Shown: positions 25,797 to 34,106 of the stretch, piece by piece
Layout of the letters: each line of letters begins with the position of its first letter
Numbering within the stretch: the stretch's first letter is position 1
Assembly: GCA_002342685.1 (NCBI GenBank)
Contig: DDQN01000064.1
Span: forward strand, 1 to 64,000
Origin: Vibrio sp. UBA2441
GTDB taxonomy: Bacteria; Pseudomonadota; Gammaproteobacteria; Enterobacterales; Vibrionaceae
Direction of reading: 5' to 3'
Length of the DNA: 64,000 nucleotides
The notes under the pieces: generated by a model
Database searches by the model: none
Seen by the model: only the letters and a program-made list of their open reading frames with translations
What the model was told of the DNA's origin: nothing
Position numbers and translations under genes: made by a program

Positions 25797-27521
25797 ATGT
25801 GGGAACAAGGATTAGTATTGGCGCTATTGGTTAGCGTTATCACATGTTTGCTTTTAACCAAACTAAAACCAAGCTTTATTTTTGCAGGGGCTGCTTTTGT
25901 CGCGTTTATGAGTGGCGCGGTAGAACTGCAAAGCATTGCTAACAATTTTACAAATTCATCCTTGCTGACTCTTGTTTTACTGGTTTTGGTTTCCAGTGCT
26001 TTAGAGAAAACACGATTAATTAGTTGGGTTAGCTATCAGATTTCGGAAGGCAAATTAGCCACCGTAGTGGCTAAGCTGGGCTTATCAACGGCTGTACTTT
26101 CTTCTTTTACTAATAATACCGCTGTGGTTGTCTCATTAATTGGGGCGATAAAACGCAATCAACAACACTCTCCGTCACGACTGTTAATTCCGCTCTCTTA
26201 TGCTGCCATTCTTGGTGGTACTTTGACACTTATCGGCACATCGACCAATTTGATTATCAACAGCTTTGTCGAAGATCTTGGTTTGCCTAGCTTAGATTTT
26301 TTTGCCCCTACGTCCATCGGGTTAGCCGTATTATTTGGTGGTTTAATTGTTCTAATTCCCTTGAGTTATTTATTGCCTAAGACCGATGATCATAACCAAG
26401 ATGAACTTTCTTATTTTCTGGAAGCTAAAGTCGAAGCCGGCTCACCACTTGTTGGCCGCAGTATTAGCGAAAATGGCTTGAGATCGTTGCGTAAACTGTT
26501 TTTAGCCGAAGTCGTCCGTGAAGGTGAACGAATCATTTCGGTCACACCAGATTTTATTTTACAAGCCAGAGACCGATTATTGTTTTGTGGGGACATTGAA
26601 AGTGTAGCTACATTGCAAGAGATCAAGGGACTAACTCTATTTGGACAGCATCATTTAAATGGGCAAAACTTCTTGGAAGTCGTGGTTAGTTCATCGGCCT
26701 CTATTTGTAATAAAACACTTATTTCTAGCCGGTTCCGCGATAAATTTGATGCCGTTGTCGTGGCGATTCGCCGTGGCCATGAGCGATTGGAAGGCGGGCT
26801 GGGCCACATTAAGTTATCTGCCGGTGACACTTTGGTTTTGGTTCCTGGAAAACGTTTCGAAAAAGAAGTGACCCGTCACAACAGAGAGTTTGTATTAATG
26901 AATGACTTGGACTCAAGCGCAAAGCTTGATAGTAGCCGTTCAAATTTAGTATTACTTGGCTTTGTGTTGGTCATCGCCCTCTCTTTACTGGAAATTGTTC
27001 CTATCATTAAAGGATTAGCTGGTTATCTTTTGCTCATATTGTTTACCGGGATTGTAAATATTACGGAGCTTAGAAGACGATTCCCGATTGATATTGTGGT
27101 TATCGTAGGCTCGGCACTCACCATTGCTCAGTTGATGCTCTCCTCCGGTTTATCTGTTCGGATGGGGGACTTTTTTATCAATACCTTGAATGGATGGGGC
27201 GTATTTGGGGCTTTGGTGGCGACCTATTTTCTAACTTTGATACTTACTGAGTTAATTACCAATAATGCGGCGGCCGCTCTGTCATTCCCTTTAGGTTACA
27301 GCATGGCGGTTGGGTATGGGGTTGACCCTATGCCATTTATCATGGCCGTTTTATTTGGGGCGAGTGCTAGCTTTATTTCCCCCTATGGTTATCAGACGAA
27401 CTTATTGGTGTATAGCGTAGGTAACTATCGTTTATTTGATTATCTTCGTATTGGTGTTCCTATTTCATTGGTTTATTCCGTATTAGTTCTTACGCTAATA
27501 CCTTATTTTTTTCCTTTTTAA
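25797..27521 (+). CDS. SLC13/DASS-family permease with two TrkA-C domains, likely sulfate transporter
   Basis: The 574-aa inner-membrane protein has two SLC13 repeats. SFTNNTAVV (103-111) and GTSTNLI (147-153) are in the first; LITNNAAAALSFP and YQTNLLVYS are in the second. Two RCK_C/TrkA-C domains lie between them (about 205-277 and 290-370). Na+-coupled sulfate carriers often have this layout. The location between cysN and cysC makes sulfate the likely substrate, but this is an inference. RBS GAGGG lies upstream. Confidence 0.88.
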   Translation: MWEQGLVLALLVSVITCLLLTKLKPSFIFAGAAFVAFMSGAVELQSIANNFTNSSLLTLVLLVLVSSALEKTRLISWVSYQISEGKLATVVAKLGLSTAVLSSFTNNTAVVVSLIGAIKRNQQHSPSRLLIPLSYAAILGGTLTLIGTSTNLIINSFVEDLGLPSLDFFAPTSIGLAVLFGGLIVLIPLSYLLPKTDDHNQDELSYFLEAKVEAGSPLVGRSISENGLRSLRKLFLAEVVREGERIISVTPDFILQARDRLLFCGDIESVATLQEIKGLTLFGQHHLNGQNFLEVVVSSSASICNKTLISSRFRDKFDAVVVAIRRGHERLEGGLGHIKLSAGDTLVLVPGKRFEKEVTRHNREFVLMNDLDSSAKLDSSRSNLVLLGFVLVIALSLLEIVPIIKGLAGYLLLILFTGIVNITELRRRFPIDIVVIVGSALTIAQLMLSSGLSVRMGDFFINTLNGWGVFGALVATYFLTLILTELITNNAAAALSFPLGYSMAVGYGVDPMPFIMAVLFGASASFISPYGYQTNLLVYSVGNYRLFDYLRIGVPISLVYSVLVLTLIPYFFPF

Positions 27522-27540
27522 ACGTTAGGAGTTGCTTCAA

Positions 27541-28158
27541 ATGTCGACAAAAAACAAGGCAGCTGAGAACAATGTTGTTTGGCACCAACACTCTGTTGAT
27601 AAAAACAGCCGTTCGCAATTAAAACAACAAAAACCAGCCGTGCTTTGGTTTACAGGATTATCTGGTTCAGGAAAATCCACCGTAGCAGGTGCGTTAGAGC
27701 TGGCGCTTGCAGAGCGTGGTTATCATACTTATCTTTTGGATGGCGACAATGTACGTCATGGGCTTTGTAAAGACCTTGGGTTCAGTGAAGCGGACAGAAA
27801 AGAAAACATTAGACGCATTGGAGAGTTATGTAACTTAATGGCCGATGCTGGATTAATTGTTCTTTCTGCTTTTATTTCACCTCATAAGGAAGAGAGGCAA
27901 CTGGTTCGCAACCTACTTCCTGACGGAGAGTTCATAGAAGTGTATGTTAATGCACCCATTGAAGTATGCGAGCAAAGAGATCCAAAGGGCTTATACAAAA
28001 AAGCCCGAGCTGGAGAGATTAAAAACTTTACTGGTATAGGCTCTGCTTACGAAGCGCCAGAGAACCCGGAAATAGAACTGATTAACGCGGGCTCTTCAAT
28101 AGATGCATTGGTTGAAGAGTGTTTAGTAGCCATGCAAGGCAGGGGTATTATTCGTTAA
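27541..28158 (+). CDS. cysC: Adenylylsulfate kinase
   Basis: The 205-aa product starts at ATG 27541 (RBS TAGGAG at 27526-27531), preferred over an in-frame TTG at 27532. The P-loop GLSGSGKS is at 39-46; DGDNVRHGL and FISPHKEER are family motifs. It phosphorylates APS to PAPS for reduction by CysH. It follows the permease after 19 bases. Confidence 0.96.
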   Translation: MSTKNKAAENNVVWHQHSVDKNSRSQLKQQKPAVLWFTGLSGSGKSTVAGALELALAERGYHTYLLDGDNVRHGLCKDLGFSEADRKENIRRIGELCNLMADAGLIVLSAFISPHKEERQLVRNLLPDGEFIEVYVNAPIEVCEQRDPKGLYKKARAGEIKNFTGIGSAYEAPENPEIELINAGSSIDALVEECLVAMQGRGIIR

Positions 28159-28167
28159 ACCTCGGAG

Positions 28168-29073
28168 CTAAACGATGTGATCAACCGATCCTTTTATGTC
28201 TGTCTGAATGGAAAATTTTTGACTGAGTAAGTCAACCAGTTGGTCGAAGTATTTCATATTTGGTTTATCACCCAGCAGCTTACATAACTCATTCCCTACT
28301 GGACTAAACCGGTAATAAATTAGGCGGGAGCCCTTTCCCGACGGTAGAAGTGAAAAAATCTTGCCTTGGTAATCAAGCATCAAGGCAGGATCAAACTCAA
28401 TCTCTCCTGATTCCAACTCAGTATTAAGTACCAACCCCAGTTCAAAAAGAACTAACAGGCTTGAATAGGGCAATTGATGGCTACCTAAATTCACGGTGTT
28501 GGTTTGATCTCTACGGTTTAAGCTAAAAATGCCCGCTTGGGTTCGAAAGCCGTAAAGTAATTTTTTACTATTATCACTGCCGAAGCTACAAGAAAGCGAT
28601 GCCGCTTTTTGCAAGTATTGCGCTTCCTTAGGTGTCATGTCTTTTAACACCTGTAGCGCTTTCATCGACGTAGAGCCCGGATTAGTCACTTCCAGTTTTA
28701 ATACCTGGGCCCAGAGTCGTTGCATGGAACTATTATGAATATCTTGGGCCATATCGAAAAAACGGTATAACCAGTCCTGATCTGGATCGCCTGCCGTTTC
28801 ATCTTTACAGGAATTGTAAGTGAACTTTAAGATCTGCTCTAGATTCTTCTGTCTTTGCTCACGTCTCTGTTTATCTCGGTTGAGCGCTCTTTCCAGCAGG
28901 GACTTTTTTGGAGCATCAGACTGAAGCATGGCGTCAAGGCCATAGGTTTGAGCAATGCTGATTACTCGGCTACCACTATCTTTTATATAGTGTGTTTTTG
29001 TGCCCGAATAATGTTTGTTTTTTTTACCTGATTCGCCCTGTTCGATGGTTACAGGGGTTCTTTTATCAGCCAT
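28168..29073 (-). CDS. TIGR03899-type protein of unknown function
   Basis: This 301-aa soluble protein has no signal peptide or membrane segment. The charged N-terminal part (ALNRDKQRREQRQKNLEQIL, about 62-81) may be a coiled coil. A helical middle part follows (about 95-150, DWLYRFFDMAQDIHNSSMQRLW). I recognise it as the Vibrio protein next to cysC, usually labelled TIGR03899; the function is unknown. It ends 9 bases from cysC, on the opposite strand. Confidence 0.72.
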   Translation of the reverse strand: MADKRTPVTIEQGESGKKNKHYSGTKTHYIKDSGSRVISIAQTYGLDAMLQSDAPKKSLLERALNRDKQRREQRQKNLEQILKFTYNSCKDETAGDPDQDWLYRFFDMAQDIHNSSMQRLWAQVLKLEVTNPGSTSMKALQVLKDMTPKEAQYLQKAASLSCSFGSDNSKKLLYGFRTQAGIFSLNRRDQTNTVNLGSHQLPYSSLLVLFELGLVLNTELESGEIEFDPALMLDYQGKIFSLLPSGKGSRLIYYRFSPVGNELCKLLGDKPNMKYFDQLVDLLSQKFSIQTDIKGSVDHIV

Positions 29074-29447
29074 CTAGTTGCCCTATATCAATGAGTTCTA
29101 TCATCTTTTCCGTGGTATCCGCCAGCTCAATCTCAGACCTCAATAAAATAACGTATATAACTGGCTTTTATGAATTGAGGTTGATTAACTCTGACTAAAT
29201 AGCATAAGTCTAACCGCCAGTGACTTCAATGATTTAGCTCTGATTCTGGTTTGTAGGTCATTACGTTGTGGTGAACTGACTAGTTCAGTTGACTTTGTCC
29301 AGAGCAGATCGAAATGATGGATATGGAAATATTTTGGATTAATAAAGTAAATAAATTGTTATTAATCAATGTGTATACAATTATATCGGTTAAAATCTGC
29401 GCTCCGTATTCGTGTTGCATGAATATTCTGATACAATTGATAAGGAA
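29074..29447. other. Gap between the TIGR03899 gene and the small ORF
   Basis: No gene of family size was found. The DNA is AT-rich, especially 29330-29400. AACTGA-CTAGT-TCAGTT (29275-29291) is a small inverted repeat. A promoter for the small ORF on the plus strand and one for the TIGR03899 gene on the minus strand are expected, but I could not pick either with confidence. Confidence 0.4.
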
Positions 29448-29480
29448 ATGTTAAAAATGTTAAGGGAAGTGAGGGGCTTT

Positions 29481-29585
29481 ATGGTTCAGCCGGAAGACAA
29501 CAAATTTAAGAAACAACTATCTGTAACGCTACTTTTCATCGTTTACGTGGGTGTTTTGGCTTATCTATCAAATTTCATTGTTTAA
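29481..29585 (+). CDS. Small hydrophobic protein (34 aa, possibly 45 aa)
   Basis: From ATG 29481 the frame gives a charged start (MVQPEDNKFKKQ) and then one membrane helix (VTLLFIVYVGVLAYL). GAGGGG (29471-29476) is a good RBS. ATG 29448, after AAGGAA, would add 11 residues. The layout is typical of single-pass small membrane proteins, but I know no family. It runs towards the zrg-like operon end. Confidence 0.5.
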   Translation: MVQPEDNKFKKQLSVTLLFIVYVGVLAYLSNFIV

Positions 29586-29619
29586 TAGAATTGTTTAACA
29601 GATAAGCCCAGTTTATTAA

Positions 29620-30129
29620 CTAATCTTCGTATTCTGCAAGAGCAGTACCTTCGATGACATATCCAATTTCTGCAAGTTCATGATTTATGGTTTCGGTTTT
29701 TAGTTCTCCAATAATGTAAACCACATCCCACAGCTCCTGAATAGGTGCACCATCCTTGAATCGTACATAGATAATTTGATTAGGTGGTGGAGGCGGAACA
29801 TGAATACAGGCCCCCATGTAAGGCACTAACAGAAACTCAGTGACACTGTTTTCATCTCCTTCTAATGGCACAACGAACCCCGGAATTTTGACCATACTGC
29901 CATTGAGCTCTTGTCTTACACCTCCGAGTTTGGATTGCACTGGGGCATTTGTGTCATGGCTAAGTGGCAGGCCAACGCTATCGACTAAGTTTTTTTCATT
30001 GTCAGGGATGAGATCTATCCACTCCAATTGCAAAATATCTTGGTTTGTTACTGCTGCATCAGCGGCAAATGCTGTCGGAGTGATGGTAGCCATCATTAGG
30101 CAACTCATCATTAATATTATCTTTTTCAT
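29620..30129 (-). CDS. DUF3299 periplasmic protein of the Zrg-like operon
   Basis: The 169-aa product has a signal peptide (MKKIILMMSCLMMATITPTAFA, stated as residues 1-22) cut before ADA. The DUF3299 core is PGFVVPLEGDE...FLLVPYMGACIHVPPPPPNQI. It is the last gene of a five-gene minus-strand operon. I take it as a component of the zinc uptake system named ZrgABCDE in V. cholerae (from memory); its exact role is unknown. Confidence 0.82.
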   Translation of the reverse strand: MKKIILMMSCLMMATITPTAFAADAAVTNQDILQLEWIDLIPDNEKNLVDSVGLPLSHDTNAPVQSKLGGVRQELNGSMVKIPGFVVPLEGDENSVTEFLLVPYMGACIHVPPPPPNQIIYVRFKDGAPIQELWDVVYIIGELKTETINHELAEIGYVIEGTALAEYED

Positions 30130-30143
30130 TGTTGTTCCATCGG

Positions 30144-31403
30144 TTAAATTCGAATTGTCATGCCATCTGCCAATGATTGGCGATAAGCGCTAATTGCTGG
30201 AATTATCCCTATAATCACACCTGAGAACTGAATGAGTCCTAGTAACATCCACTCATGATGACTGAGCATTGCGAGCTCAATATGGATACCGTAATAGTGT
30301 TGTATTATGGGCTGAAGTACCCAAAGTAGAAAATATAAAGTTAAGGTTCCGGTAATTAACCCGGCAAATGTAAGTGAGCTGGCTTCACTCACCAATAGGG
30401 TAAATATGTGTCTGGGTTGCGCTCCCATAGCTCTTAAGATAGCCATTTCACGACGTCTTTCCTGAAGGCTGGTTAATAGGCTGCTTAGCATACCAAAGAG
30501 GCCAGCAATAACTACAAAACCTGACACAACCATTAATGCTTGTTCAGCAACGGACATCATTGCCCAAAGTTCATGCAGGGCGATACCCGGCAAAATCGCA
30601 CTCAGAGGTTCTTTCCTATAAGTGTTTATTTGTCGTTGCAATGCAAAGGTATGGATTTTTGATTTTAATCCCAGCATAAAAGCGGTGATCTGCTTAGGTT
30701 GATAATCCCTTTTGGACAGCGTTTCTTTGTCTTGTTGCCCACCTAAGTTAGCTCCAGACTCCCATCCCACATGTATGGCTTCTATTGCTTGTAAAGAGAC
30801 GTGTACCGTTTTGTCTACCGGTGTTCCGGTGGGTTTTAAAATGCCAACCACTTTAAAAGGTAACGTATCGTGACGGCTGAACCCCACATCAGAAATCCCG
30901 TGAGCAATGATGATTTCACTGCCTATCTCATAGTTAAGCGCTTTCGCCACATCTGAGCCAATGACCGATTCAAATAACTGCTCGAAAGGCTTACCTTCTT
31001 GCAGAGCCAGCGGTTGTTTTTTTCCATACTGAAAGTACTTAAAGTAGTCTTGGTTAGTGCCCATCACTCTGAACCCCTGATGAGAGTCACCAAGAGAGAA
31101 TGGAATCGCCCATTTGACGGAACGGTGCTGGCTGAAATCCTGATAGCTTTTCCAATCGATATTCGCTGTGGCGTTTCCAATTCGGAATACCGAATACAGC
31201 AGTAGATTGACTGATCCTGATCGAGAGCCAACGATAAGGTCGGTGCCGGAAATGGTATTGGCAAAGCTTGCCTTAGCCTGAGTTCTAATTCGTTCAACCC
31301 CCATAAGAAGTATGACAGATATCGCTACGGTCAATATGGTGAGCAAGGCTGTTGCTTTTCGATTGAGTAAACTTTTCCACGCCAGATGACTTATCGCCTT
31401 CAT
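30144..31403 (-). CDS. FtsX/MacB-type ABC permease of the Zrg-like operon
   Basis: The 419-aa product has an N-terminal membrane helix (about 19-36), a periplasmic MacB-like domain (about 45-270) and three C-terminal helices with the FtsX motif (ERRREMAILRAMGAQPRHIF). It overlaps the upstream ATPase gene by 4 bases, so they should form one complex. Such permeases usually move lipoproteins or act mechanically. Use in metal uptake is unusual for this type. Confidence 0.86.
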   Translation of the reverse strand: MKAISHLAWKSLLNRKATALLTILTVAISVILLMGVERIRTQAKASFANTISGTDLIVGSRSGSVNLLLYSVFRIGNATANIDWKSYQDFSQHRSVKWAIPFSLGDSHQGFRVMGTNQDYFKYFQYGKKQPLALQEGKPFEQLFESVIGSDVAKALNYEIGSEIIIAHGISDVGFSRHDTLPFKVVGILKPTGTPVDKTVHVSLQAIEAIHVGWESGANLGGQQDKETLSKRDYQPKQITAFMLGLKSKIHTFALQRQINTYRKEPLSAILPGIALHELWAMMSVAEQALMVVSGFVVIAGLFGMLSSLLTSLQERRREMAILRAMGAQPRHIFTLLVSEASSLTFAGLITGTLTLYFLLWVLQPIIQHYYGIHIELAMLSHHEWMLLGLIQFSGVIIGIIPAISAYRQSLADGMTIRI

Positions 31404-32134
31404 AACGTTTCTCCTTCAGTGTGCGACATAAACGGCAACTGGTTTAATTGGTTGAGGTCAATGCTTCTGTCGAACAAGGCTTCTAGAGAGGGGTCATGAC
31501 TCACAAATATCAGAGTGGACTGTGCATTTTCAGCTTCTTCCATTAACAACTTAATGAAGGCGGTCCGGTTGTCGACATCTAACGCTGAGGTGGGTTCATC
31601 TGCGATGATCAGTTCAGGCTGTCCAATGAGTGCTCGGGCTGCAGCTACACGTTGCTGCTGTCCAATACTGAGCTCTATCACTGGTTTCGTTAGTAATGCT
31701 TCGTTCAGGTGTAATCGGTTAAGAAGATGAGTTGATTGCTCTCTCAGGCTTGTGCTCGATTTGCCTTTTCGGAATACGGAAAAATGACAAGGTAATTCAA
31801 CATTTTCGGCAACAGACAGGTAGGGCAACAAATTAAATTGTTGAAATATATAGCCAATATGATCGGCTCTGAATTGGTCTCTTTGACTCTGTTTTAAATG
31901 GGTTACATTGGTATTTAATAGCGATACCTTACCTTGTTGTGGGGTAAGAATACCGGTTAGTAGACCGAGCAGTGTTGATTTGCCGCTTCCACTCGGCCCT
32001 TTTATAAAGACATGTTCTCCCTGAAAAATATCAAGGGAAGAAAATCGTAAGGTTGGATCTTGATTTTCACTCCAGCTAAACGAGATATCAGAGAGTGAAA
32101 CCACCAGTTCTGAAGAGTTCATAATTGGTACCAT
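31400..32134 (-). CDS. ABC transporter ATPase of the Zrg-like operon
   Basis: The 244-aa product has Walker A GPSGSGKST and Walker B LIIADEPTSA. The signature reads ELSIGQQQR, with Ile in place of the first Gly of LSGGQ. It belongs to the LolD/MacB ATPase group. No clear RBS precedes either ATG (32134 or 32122). The start lies just beyond a terminator-like hairpin, so translation may be low or coupled. Confidence 0.86.
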   Translation of the reverse strand: MVPIMNSSELVVSLSDISFSWSENQDPTLRFSSLDIFQGEHVFIKGPSGSGKSTLLGLLTGILTPQQGKVSLLNTNVTHLKQSQRDQFRADHIGYIFQQFNLLPYLSVAENVELPCHFSVFRKGKSSTSLREQSTHLLNRLHLNEALLTKPVIELSIGQQQRVAAARALIGQPELIIADEPTSALDVDNRTAFIKLLMEEAENAQSTLIFVSHDPSLEALFDRSIDLNQLNQLPFMSHTEGETL

Positions 32135-32139
32135 TTCGC

Positions 32140-32175
32140 AAAAATACTTGGAGGCTAATAGTGTAATTAGCCTCC
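32140..32175 (-). terminator. Terminator-like hairpin between zrgA-like gene and the ABC genes
   Basis: A perfect 9-bp stem (GGAGGCTAA / TTAGCCTCC, 32150-32175) is followed on the minus strand by AAGTATTTTT. It lies between the binding-protein gene and the ATPase start. It likely lowers expression of the ABC genes relative to the binding protein, or protects the 3' end of its mRNA. Confidence 0.75.
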
Positions 32176-32187
32176 ACAGAGAGTGAA

Positions 32188-32832
32188 TTAGAACTTAATG
32201 ACGCGATTGTCTTTTGTCAGTTCCAAAGCATTTTGATAGGTATCAGTCAAAATATTCACACTAATTTCTTCTGTATTTGGAAACAGTTCAAACCATTTGG
32301 TTTCTATGCTATTTAGCTTGGAGATATTGTTACATTCGAAATGGTATTCGATAGTAAACGCCCCATGGCTATCGTTTTCATGTTCATGCTCGTCATGGCC
32401 TTCTGCATCATGATCTGATTCGTGCTCATGCTCGTTATGGCCCTTTGCATCATGGTCTGATTCATGTCCATGCTCATCATGGCCTTCTTCATCATGATCC
32501 TGATGATTTTCTAATGAATTTCGTACTTCAATATGTTCTGGTTTACATTCAGCAGAGGGTGAAAGTAAAAGTGCAGTCATTGGCGTATTTAGTACTTTTT
32601 CAGCATTTTCTATTCGCTCATGTTGCGACTCATTCTCTGGTGGGTGTTCAAAACCGACCACATCTGATCCCGGAGCGGTAATTTCAACCAGTAATTCATT
32701 GCCGTCCTGAGCAATATTAAATTCCACATGACCATGTTCATGGGCTTCGTGTTGGCGAAATGCTTCTTCTGCCTGAGTGGATGTGGTAAAGATTAATCCA
32801 GCGAGCAACGAATATTTAAGTGTGTAATGCAT
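32188..32832 (-). CDS. zrgA: ZrgA-type (DUF2796) His-rich zinc-uptake protein
   Basis: The start at 32832 (MHYTLKYSLLAGLIF) gives 214 aa with a signal peptide ending near TQA-EE. RBS GAGG precedes it, and the longer open frame has no signal. A DUF2796 N-terminal part (AHEHGHVEFNIAQDGNELLV) is followed by a His/Asp/Glu tract (about 113-157). A C-terminal domain (FECNNISKL...) resumes after it. In V. cholerae, ZrgA of the ZrgABCDE system is reported to serve zinc uptake. The tract is coded by a 42-bp tandem repeat. Confidence 0.83.
   Translation of the reverse strand: MHYTLKYSLLAGLIFTTSTQAEEAFRQHEAHEHGHVEFNIAQDGNELLVEITAPGSDVVGFEHPPENESQHERIENAEKVLNTPMTALLLSPSAECKPEHIEVRNSLENHQDHDEEGHDEHGHESDHDAKGHNEHEHESDHDAEGHDEHEHENDSHGAFTIEYHFECNNISKLNSIETKWFELFPNTEEISVNILTDTYQNALELTKDNRVIKF
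32389..32508 (-). repeat. 42-bp tandem repeat coding the metal-binding tract of zrgA
   Basis: Units start at 32389, 32431 and 32473 (exactly 42 bp apart), with the last one partial. Each encodes 14 residues of the type HDEHEHESDHDAKG. The period is a multiple of three, so copy-number change by slippage would keep the frame. Confidence 0.85.
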
Positions 32833-32875
32833 GTAAACCTCAAATTTGTACAATCTAATTAATAAATAAACAGAG

Positions 32876-33181
32876 TTAAGTAAGTTGTGAGGTTTTTGGT
32901 GGTGCTCGTGCTTTTTGTGTTGGCAGAGACGTAGCAACTATGTTGTCGCTAAATAAGAGTACTTCTGCTCTGCTTTGTGGTGTTTGTGGAATGATGAATT
33001 GATGTGGGGTAAGCCCATTATCAGCAAGTGTATAGAGCTCACATTGATGCTGTTGGTGGTGAGCCTGATCATAATCGACCTGATGTTCAACATACGCAAA
33101 GCTCGCCCATAACATGAGTGCTAAGGCGAAAAACAGTACGTTTTTATTAAACGACTGATGTTTATATGCGTTGATGTTCAT
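32876..33181 (-). CDS. Small His-rich exported/membrane protein heading the Zrg-like operon
   Basis: The 101-aa product has a hydrophobic segment (about 14-31, NVLFFALALMLWASFAYV) followed by HQVDYDQAHHQQHQCELYTLAD, with several His and one Cys that could bind metal. It resembles the DUF2607/DUF2946-like proteins found beside zrgA in Vibrio (from memory). It is the first gene after the Zur-box match and precedes zrgA by 43 bases. Confidence 0.68.
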   Translation of the reverse strand: MNINAYKHQSFNKNVLFFALALMLWASFAYVEHQVDYDQAHHQQHQCELYTLADNGLTPHQFIIPQTPQSRAEVLLFSDNIVATSLPTQKARAPPKTSQLT

Positions 33182-33251
33182 TTCGTCAGGACAATCTAAA
33201 AGTGGATCACACGGCTATTTGAGTCAGGCTACAATACAACATTTTAATTAC

Positions 33252-33272
33252 GAATGTAATAACATAACAATT
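33252..33272. promoter_or_regulatory. Zur-box match upstream of the Zrg-like operon
   Basis: GAATGTAATAACATAACAAT (33252-33271, plus T) matches the gammaproteobacterial Zur consensus AAATGTTATANTATAACATT at 16 of 20 defined positions over 21 bases. It lies 71 bases before the first ATG of the operon. That is where a Zur repressor site would block the promoter when zinc is plentiful. Confidence 0.68.
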
Positions 33273-33283
33273 AGCAATGTAAA

Positions 33284-33317
33284 TATGATTATCATCGGTG
33301 ACCGATAACCGGTCACC
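33284..33317. promoter_or_regulatory. Fur-like core and GGTGACC inverted repeat
   Basis: ATGATTATCAT (33286-33296) matches the core of the Fur box (ATGATAATCAT) except one base, but the flanks do not match. It is followed by GGTGACC (33297-33303) and GGTCACC (33311-33317), a 7-bp inverted repeat with no T-run. Either could be a regulator site or part of the 3' hairpin of the next gene. Confidence 0.35.
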
Positions 33318-33334
33318 AGTACCCGATGAAGGGT

Positions 33335-33886
33335 TTATAAGTTGGCTTGGATCAGAGAAATAACGTGCTGAATTTCTTCTGAGTTTAGTGCGCCTTCTTT
33401 TACGAACTTAATTAGTCCGGTTTTGTCCAGAACGATAATGGCTGAACTTTCTTCAGCTAACTCCCAGGTGCTGGCTACTTTGCCATCTTCATCTAATACC
33501 ATAGAAGACCATGGAAATTCTTTTTTGCTGTCTTGCGCTGATGACTTAACAAATGAGCCTGTCCCCCAAATAGAATCATCTTGATTAATTATTGAAGTGG
33601 TCTGATAGCTATCTTCCGGGAATTTGGCGGCGGTGATAGCCTGCATAAGTTCAGTGTTCAATTTTTTGGCGCTGCTTCTACCTGCAATAGCTTGAATGAC
33701 GCGCGTTTTGCCTTTCAATTTTGCGTCAGACCAAGTGTTATAAACGATCTCATCATTTTTTAATATGAGTTCGCCATGGCTTTCTACTGTGACTGGAGGT
33801 AGTGCTTTTTCCGTGGTGAGGTTATGTGCGTAGCTTAGTATTGGTGCAGTGCACAGCAGTAGGGAGATGAGAGACTTTACTTTCAT
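33335..33886 (-). CDS. ytfJ: YtfJ-family periplasmic protein
   Basis: The 183-aa product has a signal peptide (MKVKSLISLLLCTAPILSYA, residues 1-20). The mature part (YNTWSDAKLKGKTRVIQAIAGR and SSAIIVLDKTGLIKFVKEG) matches the YtfJ/HI0045 family, which has a thioredoxin-like fold without the CxxC pair. The function is unknown. It is divergent from ytfK. Confidence 0.85.
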   Translation of the reverse strand: MKVKSLISLLLCTAPILSYAHNLTTEKALPPVTVESHGELILKNDEIVYNTWSDAKLKGKTRVIQAIAGRSSAKKLNTELMQAITAAKFPEDSYQTTSIINQDDSIWGTGSFVKSSAQDSKKEFPWSSMVLDEDGKVASTWELAEESSAIIVLDKTGLIKFVKEGALNSEEIQHVISLIQANL

Positions 33887-34106
33887 TATAGTATTCCTTT
33901 TTTATGTGTTTTATTGCTCTGAAATTGCCGCTTAGGGACAGAGCTTAGACAAGGTTAGACGAAATTTTAAAAAAGGGGCACTAATTTGCGTTTTTTGGCG
34001 TCAAAATTGCATTTCTGTTCACACCAATTTAACTAAAAATTGACTTGGTAAAACTCAGACAAGTTAAAGTTGGCCGAGTTAATTTTTACTGATTGTTGAG
34101 GTTGTT

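Noticed and set aside
32833..32937. Longer N-terminus of zrgA (249 aa)
   Set aside because: The extension runs into the preceding gene and puts the signal peptide inside the protein; ATG 32832 has a good RBS.
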